Positions 1 through 6,630 of a stretch of DNA of 16,317 bases are shown here, in pieces. Positions within the stretch are counted from its first letter, which is position 1. Each line of letters begins with the position of its first letter. Below the pieces are notes generated by a model. The model worked only from the letters and a program-made list of their open reading frames with translations, was not told the DNA's origin and did no database searches. The position numbers and the translations under genes were made by a program. This stretch comes from Alphaproteobacteria bacterium UBA2964 (lineage in GTDB: Bacteria > Pseudomonadota > Alphaproteobacteria > MPNO01 > UBA2964): assembly GCA_002348425.1 (NCBI GenBank), contig DEBE01000135.1, forward strand, positions 1 through 16,317, written 5' to 3'.

Positions 1-110
1 AACGCATTTAGGCGTCTCAAGGCCTGAGTATTAACGACGTGAACACACTATGTCTATAATAAGACACATATCTTCATAGTAATTTATTTTTAGAATTACG
101 CAGTCTGATG

Positions 111-155
111 AATTTAAATTAAAAAAATTTATTACTAACCAAAAATTTAAATTAA
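111..155. repeat. 12-bp AT-only direct repeat downstream of recA
   Basis: The 12-mer AATTTAAATTAA occurs at 111-122 and again at 144-155, 33 bp apart, between the left window edge and the recA stop codon. The surrounding 100-187 stretch is very AT-rich, so chance or low complexity is a real possibility. No coding function is visible here. Confidence 0.3.
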
Positions 156-164
156 CAAATGGAT

Positions 165-178
165 AAGGAAATTTCCTT
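165..178. repeat. Perfect 14-bp palindrome followed by T-run
   Basis: AAGGAAATTTCCTT is a perfect palindrome at 165-178, followed on the plus strand by a run of T to 182. It lies about 10 bp beyond the recA stop. Its T-tract has the right polarity only for a plus-strand transcript, and the stem has no loop and only four G-C pairs. It could be a weak terminator for a gene reading in from the left or a protein-binding site. It is not a convincing recA terminator. Confidence 0.25.
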
Positions 179-187
179 TTTTAAATA

Positions 188-1267
188 TTACACTTCATTT
201 TCATCAGTGTTTTCTGAAGCTGGTGCCTCCTTAAGTGCAGCCTCTGCAATTAAGCCAGCACTTTCTCTAATTTCCCTTTCAATTGATTCTGCCATCTCCG
301 GATTTTCTCGTAAAAACTGCTTGGAATTCTCTCGTCCCTGTCCTATCCGTTGACTATCATACGAAAACCAAGCACCTGACTTCTCGACAATGCCAGCTTT
401 TACTCCCAGATCAATTAGCTCTCCCATTTTGGAGATACCTTCTCCATACATTATATCAAATTCAATCATCTTAAATGGAGGCGCGACTTTGTTTTTAACA
501 ACTTTAACTCTAGTCTGATTTCCTACAATCTCGTCGCGATCCTTAATTGCCCCAATCCTACGAATATCTAGCCTTACAGATGAGTAAAATTTAAGAGCGT
601 TACCACCAGAGGTTGTTTCAGGATTGCCAAACATAACACCAATTTTCATACGGATTTGGTTGATAAAAATAATCATACAATGTGAACGTGATATAGATCC
701 CGTGAGTTTTCTGAGTGCTTGGCTCATAAGACGCGCCTGTAAACCAACATGAGAGTCGCCCATTTCTCCCTCGAGCTCTGCCTTCGGAACCAATGCGGCA
801 ACTGAGTCAATAACAATCACATCAATGGCGCTCGAGCGAACGAGCGTATCTGCTATTTCCAGAGCCTGTTCGCCTGCGTCTGGTTGAGAGATTAAAAGCT
901 CATCAATTTGTACCCCAAGTTTTTGAGCATAAACCGGATCAAGTGCATGTTCCGCATCAATAAATGCGCATTGTCCTCCGCTTTTTTGGGCTTCCGCAAC
1001 ACAATGAAGAGCAAGTGTCGTTTTTCCAGAGGATTCCGGCCCATAAATTTCAATTACACGACCTTTAGGCAAACCACCAATACCAAGAGCAATATCTAAC
1101 CCTAGTGAACCAGTAGATACAGACTCAGTTTCTACTACCTGACCTTCACCAAGTTTCATAATAGAGCCCTTACCATATGAACGCTCTATTTGTTGCAACG
1201 CGGAATCAAGTGCTTTTGATTTATCCATTACATCCTTATCCACAAGTCTTAAAGCGGGATCTGCCAT
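188..1267 (-). CDS. recA: Recombinase RecA
   Basis: RecA forms a filament on single-stranded DNA, catalyses ATP-dependent strand exchange in homologous recombination, and activates LexA self-cleavage in the SOS response. The 359-residue protein is full length for the family. Visible motifs are Walker A GPESSGKT (residues 76-83), Walker B around IVIDS (151-155), the L2 DNA-binding loop and flanks from [10 protein letters not shown] (213-222) to the DIRR segment, and an acidic C-terminal tail. The ATG at 1267 is preferred because AAGGAG (1274-1279, minus strand) lies 6 nt upstream; Met14 is an internal alternative without such support. The gene stands alone, divergent from the ftsB-like gene, with SOS-type sites upstream. 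Alphaproteobacterial recA is often followed by alaS, but here the 187 bp downstream to the window edge shows no gene. Identity is essentially certain. Confidence 0.99.
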   Translation of the reverse strand: MADPALRLVDKDVMDKSKALDSALQQIERSYGKGSIMKLGEGQVVETESVSTGSLGLDIALGIGGLPKGRVIEIYGPESSGKTTLALHCVAEAQKSGGQCAFIDAEHALDPVYAQKLGVQIDELLISQPDAGEQALEIADTLVRSSAIDVIVIDSVAALVPKAELEGEMGDSHVGLQARLMSQALRKLTGSISRSHCMIIFINQIRMKIGVMFGNPETTSGGNALKFYSSVRLDIRRIGAIKDRDEIVGNQTRVKVVKNKVAPPFKMIEFDIMYGEGISKMGELIDLGVKAGIVEKSGAWFSYDSQRIGQGRENSKQFLRENPEMAESIEREIRESAGLIAEAALKEAPASENTDENEV

Positions 1268-1299
1268 TTTAATCTCCTTATTTCATACTCGTCAGATTC

Positions 1300-1314
1300 G
1301 TTCAACTTAGGCTC
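1300..1314 (-). promoter_or_regulatory. Second, imperfect SOS-box-like site near the recA start
   Basis: Plus-strand GTTC, seven bases, then GCTC (1300-1303 and 1311-1314) matches the alphaproteobacterial LexA motif GTTC-N7-GTTC with one mismatch. It lies about 33-47 bp upstream of the recA ATG, close to or just downstream of the inferred transcription start. GTTC tetramers are common, so this is a weaker candidate than the box at 1329-1343. Confidence 0.3.
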
Positions 1315-1325
1315 TACATAATTGT

Positions 1326-1353
1326 TTTGTACCTGTTTTGTTCTTTTTTGCAA
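1326..1353 (-). promoter_or_regulatory. Candidate recA promoter overlapping SOS box
   Basis: Read on the minus strand, TTGCAA (1353-1348) and TACAAA (1331-1326) are separated by 16 bp. The first is a reasonable -35 hexamer and the second a mediocre -10 hexamer for a sigma-70-type promoter. The inferred start point would lie near 1319, giving a leader of about 50 nt. The SOS-box candidate falls within the spacer and -10 region, as expected for LexA repression. Confidence 0.4.
1329..1343 (-). promoter_or_regulatory. LexA/SOS box candidate of recA
   Basis: The plus strand reads GTAC, seven bases, then GTTC (1329-1332 and 1340-1343). The direct-repeat LexA box known from alphaproteobacteria is GTTC-N7-GTTC, so one of eight conserved bases differs. 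The site lies 62-76 bp upstream of the recA start and overlaps the proposed promoter. This position and spacing fit LexA control of recA; the motif match alone would not be decisive. Confidence 0.5.
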
Positions 1354-1379
1354 GAAAAATTTTTTATTTATTTAATTTC

Positions 1380-1396
1380 AATAACTTAGGGTTATT
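1380..1396. repeat. Inverted repeat AATAAC/GTTATT, loop 5
   Basis: AATAAC (1380-1385) pairs with GTTATT (1391-1396) around TTAGG, followed on the plus strand by a T-rich stretch. The stem is only 6 bp with one G-C pair per arm, too weak to call a terminator with confidence. Confidence 0.25.
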
Positions 1397-1461
1397 AGTT
1401 TTTATTTTGTTCTGCTCCTTATTTGAAAATTAAAATAATTAAATCGTTATAAGTCTGTTTG

Positions 1462-1480
1462 CAAAACTACTAGCGTTTTG
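1462..1480. repeat. Inverted repeat CAAAAC/GTTTTG, loop 7
   Basis: CAAAAC (1462-1467) is perfectly complementary to GTTTTG (1475-1480) with a 7-nt loop. It is one of several stems clustered in the recA-ftsB intergenic region. Function is unknown, and a chance occurrence in AT-rich DNA is possible. Confidence 0.25.
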
Positions 1481-1499
1481 ATCGTTAAAACTATTGATT

Positions 1500-1535
1500 T
1501 TTGAGTTATAACTTAGAAAAGAAACTCAAAGTTAT
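1500..1535. repeat. Two interleaved inverted repeats (alternative-fold topology)
   Basis: TTTGAGTT (1500-1507) is complementary to AACTCAAA (1523-1530), an 8-bp stem. ATAACTT (1508-1514) is complementary to AAGTTAT (1529-1535), a 7-bp stem. The arms occur in the order A-B-A'-B' and A' and B' share two bases, so the stems would form a pseudoknot-like arrangement or be mutually exclusive. This lies 138-173 nt upstream of the ftsB-like start. It has no U-tract downstream and matches no riboswitch I recognise. Confidence 0.3.
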
Positions 1536-1645
1536 TATTAAATACATTATGGTTACGTACTGATCTTTAATAGTGAGTCTTTTTTGCAACAATTTACGTA
1601 AATTTGAGAATTAATTTTAACCTGGGGATTTTCTTCTTGACCCTG

Positions 1646-1664
1646 CGAATCATCATGTGATTCG
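1646..1664. repeat. 7-bp perfect hairpin just upstream of ftsB start
   Basis: CGAATCA (1646-1652) pairs with TGATTCG (1658-1664) around the 5-nt loop TCATG, ending 8 nt before the ATG at 1673. It occupies the place where a Shine-Dalgarno sequence would sit, and no clear one is present. It could be a translational hairpin or a dyad operator. Confidence 0.4.
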
Positions 1665-1672
1665 ATTCGTTT

Positions 1673-1996
1673 ATGTCTGTTGTATTAGAAATTCGCCGAC
1701 GTGGGCGTCAAATTGCGGGATCAATTTTAGGAGCTTTAATATTCCTATATTTTGTCTTGCATGCAATACAAGGTGACCGGGGTTTACTTGCATGGCTGCA
1801 AATTAGGCAACAGATTGCTATAGCAAATTCAGAATTAGAAATTTCTGAAAGTAAAAGGAATTATTGGGAACGCAAAATATCCTTGCTAAAAAGCGATTCA
1901 ATGAACAGAGATATGCTGGACGAGAGGGTACGAATCGTGACAGGGTTTATTGGTGAAAATGAACTAGTGATTCTTCACAGTAATGACCACAACTAG
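1673..1996 (+). CDS. ftsB: FtsB/DivIC-family septum formation initiator
   Basis: FtsB-type proteins are small bitopic membrane proteins that link FtsL and FtsQ in the divisome. This 107-residue protein has the expected plan: a basic N-terminus (RRRGR, 8-12), one membrane segment at about residues 14-32, and a hydrophilic, probably coiled-coil stretch at about 42-75. The C-terminal block DMLDERVRIVTGFIGENELV (80-99) resembles the family's terminal motif. An in-frame stop at 1658-1660 limits the start to 1673 or later. No good ribosome-binding site is seen; a perfect hairpin sits there instead. Alphaproteobacterial ftsB usually lies between eno and the pyruvate dehydrogenase genes, but here it is next to recA and a nitronate monooxygenase. 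The family call is fairly firm; the symbol is less so because these proteins diverge strongly. Confidence 0.82.
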   Translation: MSVVLEIRRRGRQIAGSILGALIFLYFVLHAIQGDRGLLAWLQIRQQIAIANSELEISESKRNYWERKISLLKSDSMNRDMLDERVRIVTGFIGENELVILHSNDHN

Positions 1997-2050
1997 ATCA
2001 AACCCAGTCAATAGTAATAATTACTGAAGAAATATAAGGTTCTATTCATA

Positions 2051-3127
2051 GTGACTAACTTTTCAAATTCTTTGACAAAATGCCTTGGTATCGAATTCCC
2101 GATTTTGCTCGCGCCCATGGCGGGAGGGCCAACAACACCTCAACTTGTTACCGCTGTATCAAATGCGGGCGGGTTAGGCCAGTTTGGTGCGGCATACCTT
2201 AATGAAGACGAGATAGTTACTATGGCTAATCAATTGCGGGCCTCTACAAATAAAAGCTTTGGGATTAATTTATTTTTACCACAAAAACCAAAATATACCG
2301 ATCAAGAATTTTCCAAAGCAACCGAAGCATTAACTTACTATTTTTCGAAATTTGGTTTAAAACTGCCAAAAAATATCATTGATACTACTCCAAGCTTCAG
2401 TCAGCAATTGAAGGCAGTGATTGAAAGTGATATTAAATTTTGTTCCTTTCACTTAGGTCTCCCAACAAAAATAAATATACAAGAACTAAGAGAAGCCGGT
2501 ATTTTTACTGCTGCATCTGCAACTTCCGTAGAGGAAGGAAAACAGGCCGAGGAAAGAGGTGTCGATTTTATTATAGCTCAAGGGTCAGAAGCTGGTGGGC
2601 ATCGGGGAACCTGGATAGGAGACTGGCGTCATTCAATGACAGGATCACTGACCCTTCTCGCTCAACTAAAAGCACTTTTATCCACACCAATAATTGCAGC
2701 TGGGGGTATTATGAATGGGGCTGGCATTGCAGCAGCAATGGCCCTTGGCGCAGTCGGAGTACAAATGGGAACGGCATTCCTGACTTGCCCTGAAGCTGGG
2801 GTAAATGACGATTATAAAAAGGCGCTATTAAACACAAGTCATGATAATACAATAGTAACTCGCACATTTTCGGGGCGTCCAGCGAGAGGGTTGCGCAACT
2901 ACTATATAGAGAAAATGGAAAACTCGGGCTCCTACGCTCTTCCTTTTCCTTTACAAAATATCTTAACAGGACCTCTCCGAAAGGCCGCCGCTAAGGAGAA
3001 TAACACTGATTTTATGTCAATGTGGTGTGGGCAAGGAGCTAGTCTCAGCCGCGGAATACCTGCCGCCAAATTGATTAAGGCTTTGGTTGACGAATACAAT
3101 CAAACTTTAATAACGATAGCTAATTAG
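2051..3127 (+). CDS. Nitronate monooxygenase family protein (2-nitropropane dioxygenase-like)
   Basis: Nitronate monooxygenases are FMN-dependent TIM-barrel enzymes that oxidise alkyl nitronates, such as propionate 3-nitronate, to carbonyl compounds and nitrite. The 358-residue protein shows the N-terminal PILLAPMAGG (17-26) and SNAGGLGQFG (37-46) FMN-site motifs. It also has FGINLF (70-75), AQGSEAGGHRG (176-186) and the phosphate-binding segments AAGGIMNGAG (216-225) and GAVGVQMGTAF (233-243). His184 in AQGSEAGGH matches the catalytic histidine of class I enzymes, which argues against an FabK-type enoyl-ACP reductase. The start is GTG at 2051, with AAGG at 2036-2039 slightly far upstream. 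It lies 54 bp after the ftsB-like stop on the same strand, so co-transcription is possible. It converges on the VOC gene with a 7-bp gap. Substrate unknown; detoxification of nitro compounds is the default inference. Confidence 0.9.
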   Translation: MTNFSNSLTKCLGIEFPILLAPMAGGPTTPQLVTAVSNAGGLGQFGAAYLNEDEIVTMANQLRASTNKSFGINLFLPQKPKYTDQEFSKATEALTYYFSKFGLKLPKNIIDTTPSFSQQLKAVIESDIKFCSFHLGLPTKINIQELREAGIFTAASATSVEEGKQAEERGVDFIIAQGSEAGGHRGTWIGDWRHSMTGSLTLLAQLKALLSTPIIAAGGIMNGAGIAAAMALGAVGVQMGTAFLTCPEAGVNDDYKKALLNTSHDNTIVTRTFSGRPARGLRNYYIEKMENSGSYALPFPLQNILTGPLRKAAAKENNTDFMSMWCGQGASLSRGIPAAKLIKALVDEYNQTLITIAN

Positions 3128-3134
3128 TAAAAAT

Positions 3135-3677
3135 TTAGGAATTTGACGCGGCAAACTCTCTTTTCCACTTCTCCATCGGTTGATATGTAGGGTCTGCATA
3201 ACATTTCTGTTCACAAGCTTTTAAAACTTCTTCATCAGACTTGTTGAAATCAATCAATTCACGGTGTGGTTGAGCTATATACCAGGGTGTTGCCATATAA
3301 ACCTCGATTCTATTGCCTTCAGGATCGGGAAAATAAACTGACAATGCTGATCCATGATCTACCGGTTCAATACCATTGAGTCCACTTTCCACCACCTTGT
3401 TATATGCCTGCCGAACTTCCGACAAATTATTAACTCGAAAGGATATTTGGTTTATTGTCGTCCGCTCTCCATCACTTCGTTTAGCCGCCATTACTATTTG
3501 GTGATGTTCTTCTGGATTACGGCTAAGAAAAACCAATTCGGGGCCTTTTCCGCCCCCAGCACGGCCTCGATCAGTTACTTTAAAACCTAGGATGTCAGTA
3601 TAGAATTTTACCATTTTATCAACATTGATGACATCAATACCAAGGTGGCCGAAGTTCATTTCAGGCAAATTTCCCAT
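3135..3677 (-). CDS. VOC (glyoxalase/extradiol dioxygenase-fold) family protein
   Basis: This is a 180-residue vicinal-oxygen-chelate-fold metalloprotein. Two beta-alpha-beta-beta-beta halves are suggested by FGHLGIDVINVDKMVKFYTD (residues 9-28) and ISFRVNNLSEVRQAY (78-92). Candidate metal ligands are His11, His59 and Glu125 (in GNRIEVY), the positions expected for this fold. The tail after TPWYIAQPHRELIDF (130-144) is typical of VOC proteins annotated as biphenyl-2,3-diol dioxygenase-like, but the substrate cannot be read from sequence. The ATG at 3677 is chosen because AAGGGG (3684-3689) sits 6 nt upstream; a TTG at 3707 would add ten residues but lacks that support. It is monocistronic, with 152 bp separating it from asnB upstream and only 7 bp from the convergent nitronate monooxygenase. 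Confidence 0.88.
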   Translation of the reverse strand: MGNLPEMNFGHLGIDVINVDKMVKFYTDILGFKVTDRGRAGGGKGPELVFLSRNPEEHHQIVMAAKRSDGERTTINQISFRVNNLSEVRQAYNKVVESGLNGIEPVDHGSALSVYFPDPEGNRIEVYMATPWYIAQPHRELIDFNKSDEEVLKACEQKCYADPTYQPMEKWKREFAASNS

Positions 3678-3683
3678 AATTTT

Positions 3684-3689
3684 CCCCTT
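3684..3689 (-). promoter_or_regulatory. Ribosome-binding site deciding VOC gene start
   Basis: AAGGGG on the minus strand lies 6 nt before the ATG at 3677. It lies inside the reading frame that an upstream TTG (3707) would open, so it favours the shorter protein. Confidence 0.7.
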
Positions 3690-3829
3690 CCAATTTTTAT
3701 CGATCAATATAATTACGAATATAGACGTTGTTACTTTGGAAATGAATTTAATTGCTTATAAAATTAGCCCAAGAATATTTTAACGAATAAAGCTTAATTA
3801 TAACAATTAACATCAGATTTTAAAATTGG

Positions 3830-5590
3830 TTACCCATCGCTCAAAATGGAAAAAACATCTCCATCGTTGGAAAGCCCTTCGATATGCAATCGGTGCCAGA
3901 CTGAATAAAATAATAGTATCCAAGCTGCTAATCCTGCACGGCGACTTTTACTTTTAAAAATTGCCTCAACGGTATCTGGGTCACAGAGTTCGACTATTCC
4001 GGATTGTTTTGCCACTAGAGGGCCCAAAATGTTACCCTTACGAAAAATCCACTCACCGACAGGAACCGTAAAACCTCTTTTTTTTGAAAAAGGCTTGGCT
4101 ACTGGCGCATGCTCAGATAGCCATTTTCTTAAAATCCATTTCCCTGTGCGTCCTTTAATCTTTAAAGAATCCGGCAAACGAAATGCTTCTTTCGCTATAA
4201 CCGGATCTAGGAATGGTGTTCGTCCTTCAATACCATGTGCCATTAAACACCTATCCAATTTGATTAGAAGGTCATGGGGGAGCCAATCAGCAAAATCATT
4301 GGCTTGTACGTTTTGTAATGAGCTTCGGCTTTCGCTATATATATCAGTCTCGTAAGCTGCAATTCCATTGCGCCAATCTCTAGAATTAGTCCGAAGTAGG
4401 TTCATTCCCTCTAAAGCACCCCGCGAACGCACCGCCCTAGGGTAACGCCACCACGGTCGTATTGCAGAACGGTAACGACTATAACCACCAAATAATTCAT
4501 CTCCGCCTTCACCGCATAAAATTACCTTAAATTGTTGTCCTGCAACTTCTCCCAATTTATATGTGGGCAATTCTGCATAGTCTGCCACAGGATCATCCAT
4601 AGCACGCGCGACCAAAGGAATAGTCTTCCAAAAATCATCTTCAGTAAAATCAACTTCGGTATGTTCCGCACCTAATGATTTCGCAACTAAAGCCGCGTGC
4701 TTTCGTTCATCTGTCTCTTCCGTATCTGAGAATCCAACTGTGAAAGCATGGACTGGTTGATCATTTAGTTTGCTCATAGCCGCAAGTATGGCCGACGAAT
4801 CTATGCCACCTGATAAAAACATCCCGTAGGGTACGTCACTCCGCTGATGTACATTGATACTATCAAATAAGGCACTCCCAACGCGCTCCAATGCAATCTC
4901 TTCTTCAACCTCCTGCGGGCCACCAGATGGCAATGCATCCTGCCGAAAGGTTTTAGAAATTTTTCCTGACTCAACAATTATTGTTTCGCCAGGTAAAACC
5001 CTGAATATATTTGACAATACCGTTTCTCTGCCTACGGAAAACTGAAGTTGCAATAATTCTTCAGCAGCCGATTTGCGAATATCAGCAGAAATTAGGCCAG
5101 AAGCTAGAAACGCTTGCGGTTCAGAGGCAAAAGCAAACCCAAAGGGCCCGACCGTATAGTAGAGCTGTTTTATTCCAAATGGATCCCGAGTCAATACCAG
5201 GCTTCGATTTTCAGGGTCGTAAATTGCAATAGCATACATCCCCCTTAAGTGACGGGCAAAACCCTCTCCAAACTTTGAGTAAAGGTGCAGAGGCACTTCA
5301 CAATCTGAGGTTGTTTTAAAGTCAACCTCTGGCATTTGGGATTTTAGCTCAACATAATTATAGATTTCTGCATTAGCTACAAGCGTAGTACCATTCGGCG
5401 TTGATAATGGTTGATCTCCCGTATCAAGGTCGATAATAGCCAATCGGCGGTGTGCCATTCCAATGTTATTCTTAAAATAAAGTCCGGCCCCATCGGGTCC
5501 ACGGTGTATCAAAGCATTTTGCATTGATGTAATTAGGTTCGGGTCAGGAGAATCCCCCGAAGCAGTCATGACACCATTAATCCCGCACAT
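3830..5590 (-). CDS. asnB: Asparagine synthase (glutamine-hydrolysing)-family amidotransferase in glycan operon
   Basis: AsnB-type enzymes hydrolyse glutamine in an N-terminal class II amidotransferase domain and pass ammonia to a C-terminal ATP-pyrophosphatase domain that adenylates a carboxylate. All parts are visible in 586 residues: nucleophile Cys2, RGPDGAG (30-36), ANAEIYNY (72-79), SGGIDSS P-loop (260-266), CGEGGDELFGGY (359-370) and LIKLDRCLMAHGIEGRTPFLD spanning 442-462. One variation is NAEIYN where most relatives have NGEIYN; this is the oxyanion-hole region of the glutaminase site. The start overlaps the stop of the upstream glycosyltransferase by one base (TAATG), so translation is probably coupled. 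Its place as last gene of a glycosyltransferase operon suggests it may amidate a sugar acid or other envelope precursor rather than, or besides, making free asparagine. The family call is firm, the substrate is not. Confidence 0.93.
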   Translation of the reverse strand: MCGINGVMTASGDSPDPNLITSMQNALIHRGPDGAGLYFKNNIGMAHRRLAIIDLDTGDQPLSTPNGTTLVANAEIYNYVELKSQMPEVDFKTTSDCEVPLHLYSKFGEGFARHLRGMYAIAIYDPENRSLVLTRDPFGIKQLYYTVGPFGFAFASEPQAFLASGLISADIRKSAAEELLQLQFSVGRETVLSNIFRVLPGETIIVESGKISKTFRQDALPSGGPQEVEEEIALERVGSALFDSINVHQRSDVPYGMFLSGGIDSSAILAAMSKLNDQPVHAFTVGFSDTEETDERKHAALVAKSLGAEHTEVDFTEDDFWKTIPLVARAMDDPVADYAELPTYKLGEVAGQQFKVILCGEGGDELFGGYSRYRSAIRPWWRYPRAVRSRGALEGMNLLRTNSRDWRNGIAAYETDIYSESRSSLQNVQANDFADWLPHDLLIKLDRCLMAHGIEGRTPFLDPVIAKEAFRLPDSLKIKGRTGKWILRKWLSEHAPVAKPFSKKRGFTVPVGEWIFRKGNILGPLVAKQSGIVELCDPDTVEAIFKSKSRRAGLAAWILLFYSVWHRLHIEGLSNDGDVFSILSDG

Positions 5591-6630
5591 TAGTTTATAA
5601 GTCTTTCAAATAATTTAAGGTACTGGTTGACGACACGTTTCTCAGTATAAGTCTCCTGATATCTTTTACGTCCCGCCGCCGCAAGTTTATTGCAGAAAAC
5701 AGGGTTCAAATATAGCTCCTGGATCGCGTTTGATAGAGCAAATGGATCTTCATTGGGTACAATCAAACCTGTTGTCCCATGCTCTATGATTGAGCTTGGG
5801 CCTTCACTAGCGGACGCAACAATTGCAGTCGAATAAAGCCATGACTCGATAACAATATTTCCAAAGGGCTCATGACGTGATGAACATATAAACACGTCAG
5901 CCGCAGAATAAAGCGGGCCCGGATCTAATACCCAACCTAAAAACCTTACTCTTTCAGATACGCCTAAATTCCGAGACATATCCATAAGCTTTTTCTTTAA
6001 AGGTCCATCTCCACCTAACCAAAGGAAATGATTTGGCAGTTTTTGCATGGCCTTTAATAAAATATCAAAACCCTTATTCGGATGAAATCTACCTAAAGCC
6101 AATAGTAAAGGCGCGTCGTCAGGGGTATCATATTTCTTCCGCTGGACCGGCATAGCCCGGGTATCCGGCACAAAATTCGGAATAACAGATACATCGTTAG
6201 TGGCCCTACCACTATCAATATAAAACGTGGCCAAATCTTCGGTCGTTACGACCAAATGCTCGCACTCTTTGTAGTATTTTGGCGGGTAATAACCGCGAGG
6301 TGAGCCGAGGTGAATGAATACTCTGCCGTTACCATTAGATAACTTAGGAACAAATCTTGTCGGTCTATTCATCCAACTAATCACAATATCAGGTAAAAAT
6401 AGTCCAATTTCCTTTTTTACCGCCCTACGCGTTGTTACATCCCAAAAACCGCCAAACCGAGCTGTGGAATAATCAACAGACGCCTCTGCAAACATTTTTT
6501 CTCTATCTATTGCATGTCTAGAGATAACTCGTTGCTCAAGACCAGCCTTTTCCAAACCAATAACGAGGCGACCAAAAAATGTCTCCGCCCCCCCCACTTT
6601 GGCCCCTGCCATAAGATGAAGAACACGCAT
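5590..6630 (-). CDS. Glycosyltransferase family 4 (GT-B)
   Basis: This 346-residue retaining glycosyltransferase has a GT4-type GT-B fold. The N-terminal half carries the Gly-rich acceptor loop VGGAETF (12-18). The C-terminal nucleotide-sugar domain has LALGRFHPNKGFDILLKAM (177-195), the glycine loop LGGDGP (205-210), and the EX7E motif from Glu254 to Glu262 in SRHEPFGNIVIESW. GTTGLIVPNED follows (285-295). There is no signal peptide or membrane span, so it should act on the cytoplasmic side of the inner membrane. Its ATG overlaps the upstream glycosyltransferase stop by one base (TGATG, 6628-6632) and its stop overlaps the asnB ATG. The stretch HLGSPRGYYPPKYY (107-120) is distinctive and may help place it in a subfamily. 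Donor and acceptor sugars cannot be told from sequence. Confidence 0.92.
   Translation of the reverse strand: MRVLHLMAGAKVGGAETFFGRLVIGLEKAGLEQRVISRHAIDREKMFAEASVDYSTARFGGFWDVTTRRAVKKEIGLFLPDIVISWMNRPTRFVPKLSNGNGRVFIHLGSPRGYYPPKYYKECEHLVVTTEDLATFYIDSGRATNDVSVIPNFVPDTRAMPVQRKKYDTPDDAPLLLALGRFHPNKGFDILLKAMQKLPNHFLWLGGDGPLKKKLMDMSRNLGVSERVRFLGWVLDPGPLYSAADVFICSSRHEPFGNIVIESWLYSTAIVASASEGPSSIIEHGTTGLIVPNEDPFALSNAIQELYLNPVFCNKLAAAGRKRYQETYTEKRVVNQYLKLFERLIN

Larger units (their letters stand above)
1268..1672. other. 405-bp recA-ftsB divergent intergenic region
   Basis: This AT-rich divergent region separates recA from the ftsB-like gene. It holds the recA ribosome-binding site, SOS-box-like sequences and a candidate recA promoter (1274-1353). 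It also has several inverted repeats (1380-1396, 1462-1480, 1500-1535, 1646-1664) and three copies of AACTTAG (1304-1310, 1383-1389, 1510-1516). No convincing open reading frame is present in either direction. A small RNA is possible from the clustering of stems, but no strong promoter-terminator pair was found. Confidence 0.6.

Noticed and set aside
1..34. Possible C-terminal end of a plus-strand gene entering from the left (frame ending in TGA at 25-27 or TAA at 32-34).
   Set aside because: Only eight to ten residues are visible and no family can be recognised.
2440..2793. 117-codon plus-strand frame within the nitronate monooxygenase gene.
   Set aside because: It overlaps the conserved AQGSEAGGH region in another frame and its Arg/Ser/Trp-rich composition is not protein-like.
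3678..3707. TTG at 3707 as the VOC gene start.
   Set aside because: The extra ten codons contain the AAGGGG ribosome-binding site that serves the ATG at 3677.
3794..3810. TTAATT/AATTAA inverted repeat after asnB as a terminator.
   Set aside because: The stem is A-T only, without a following U-run on the asnB transcript.
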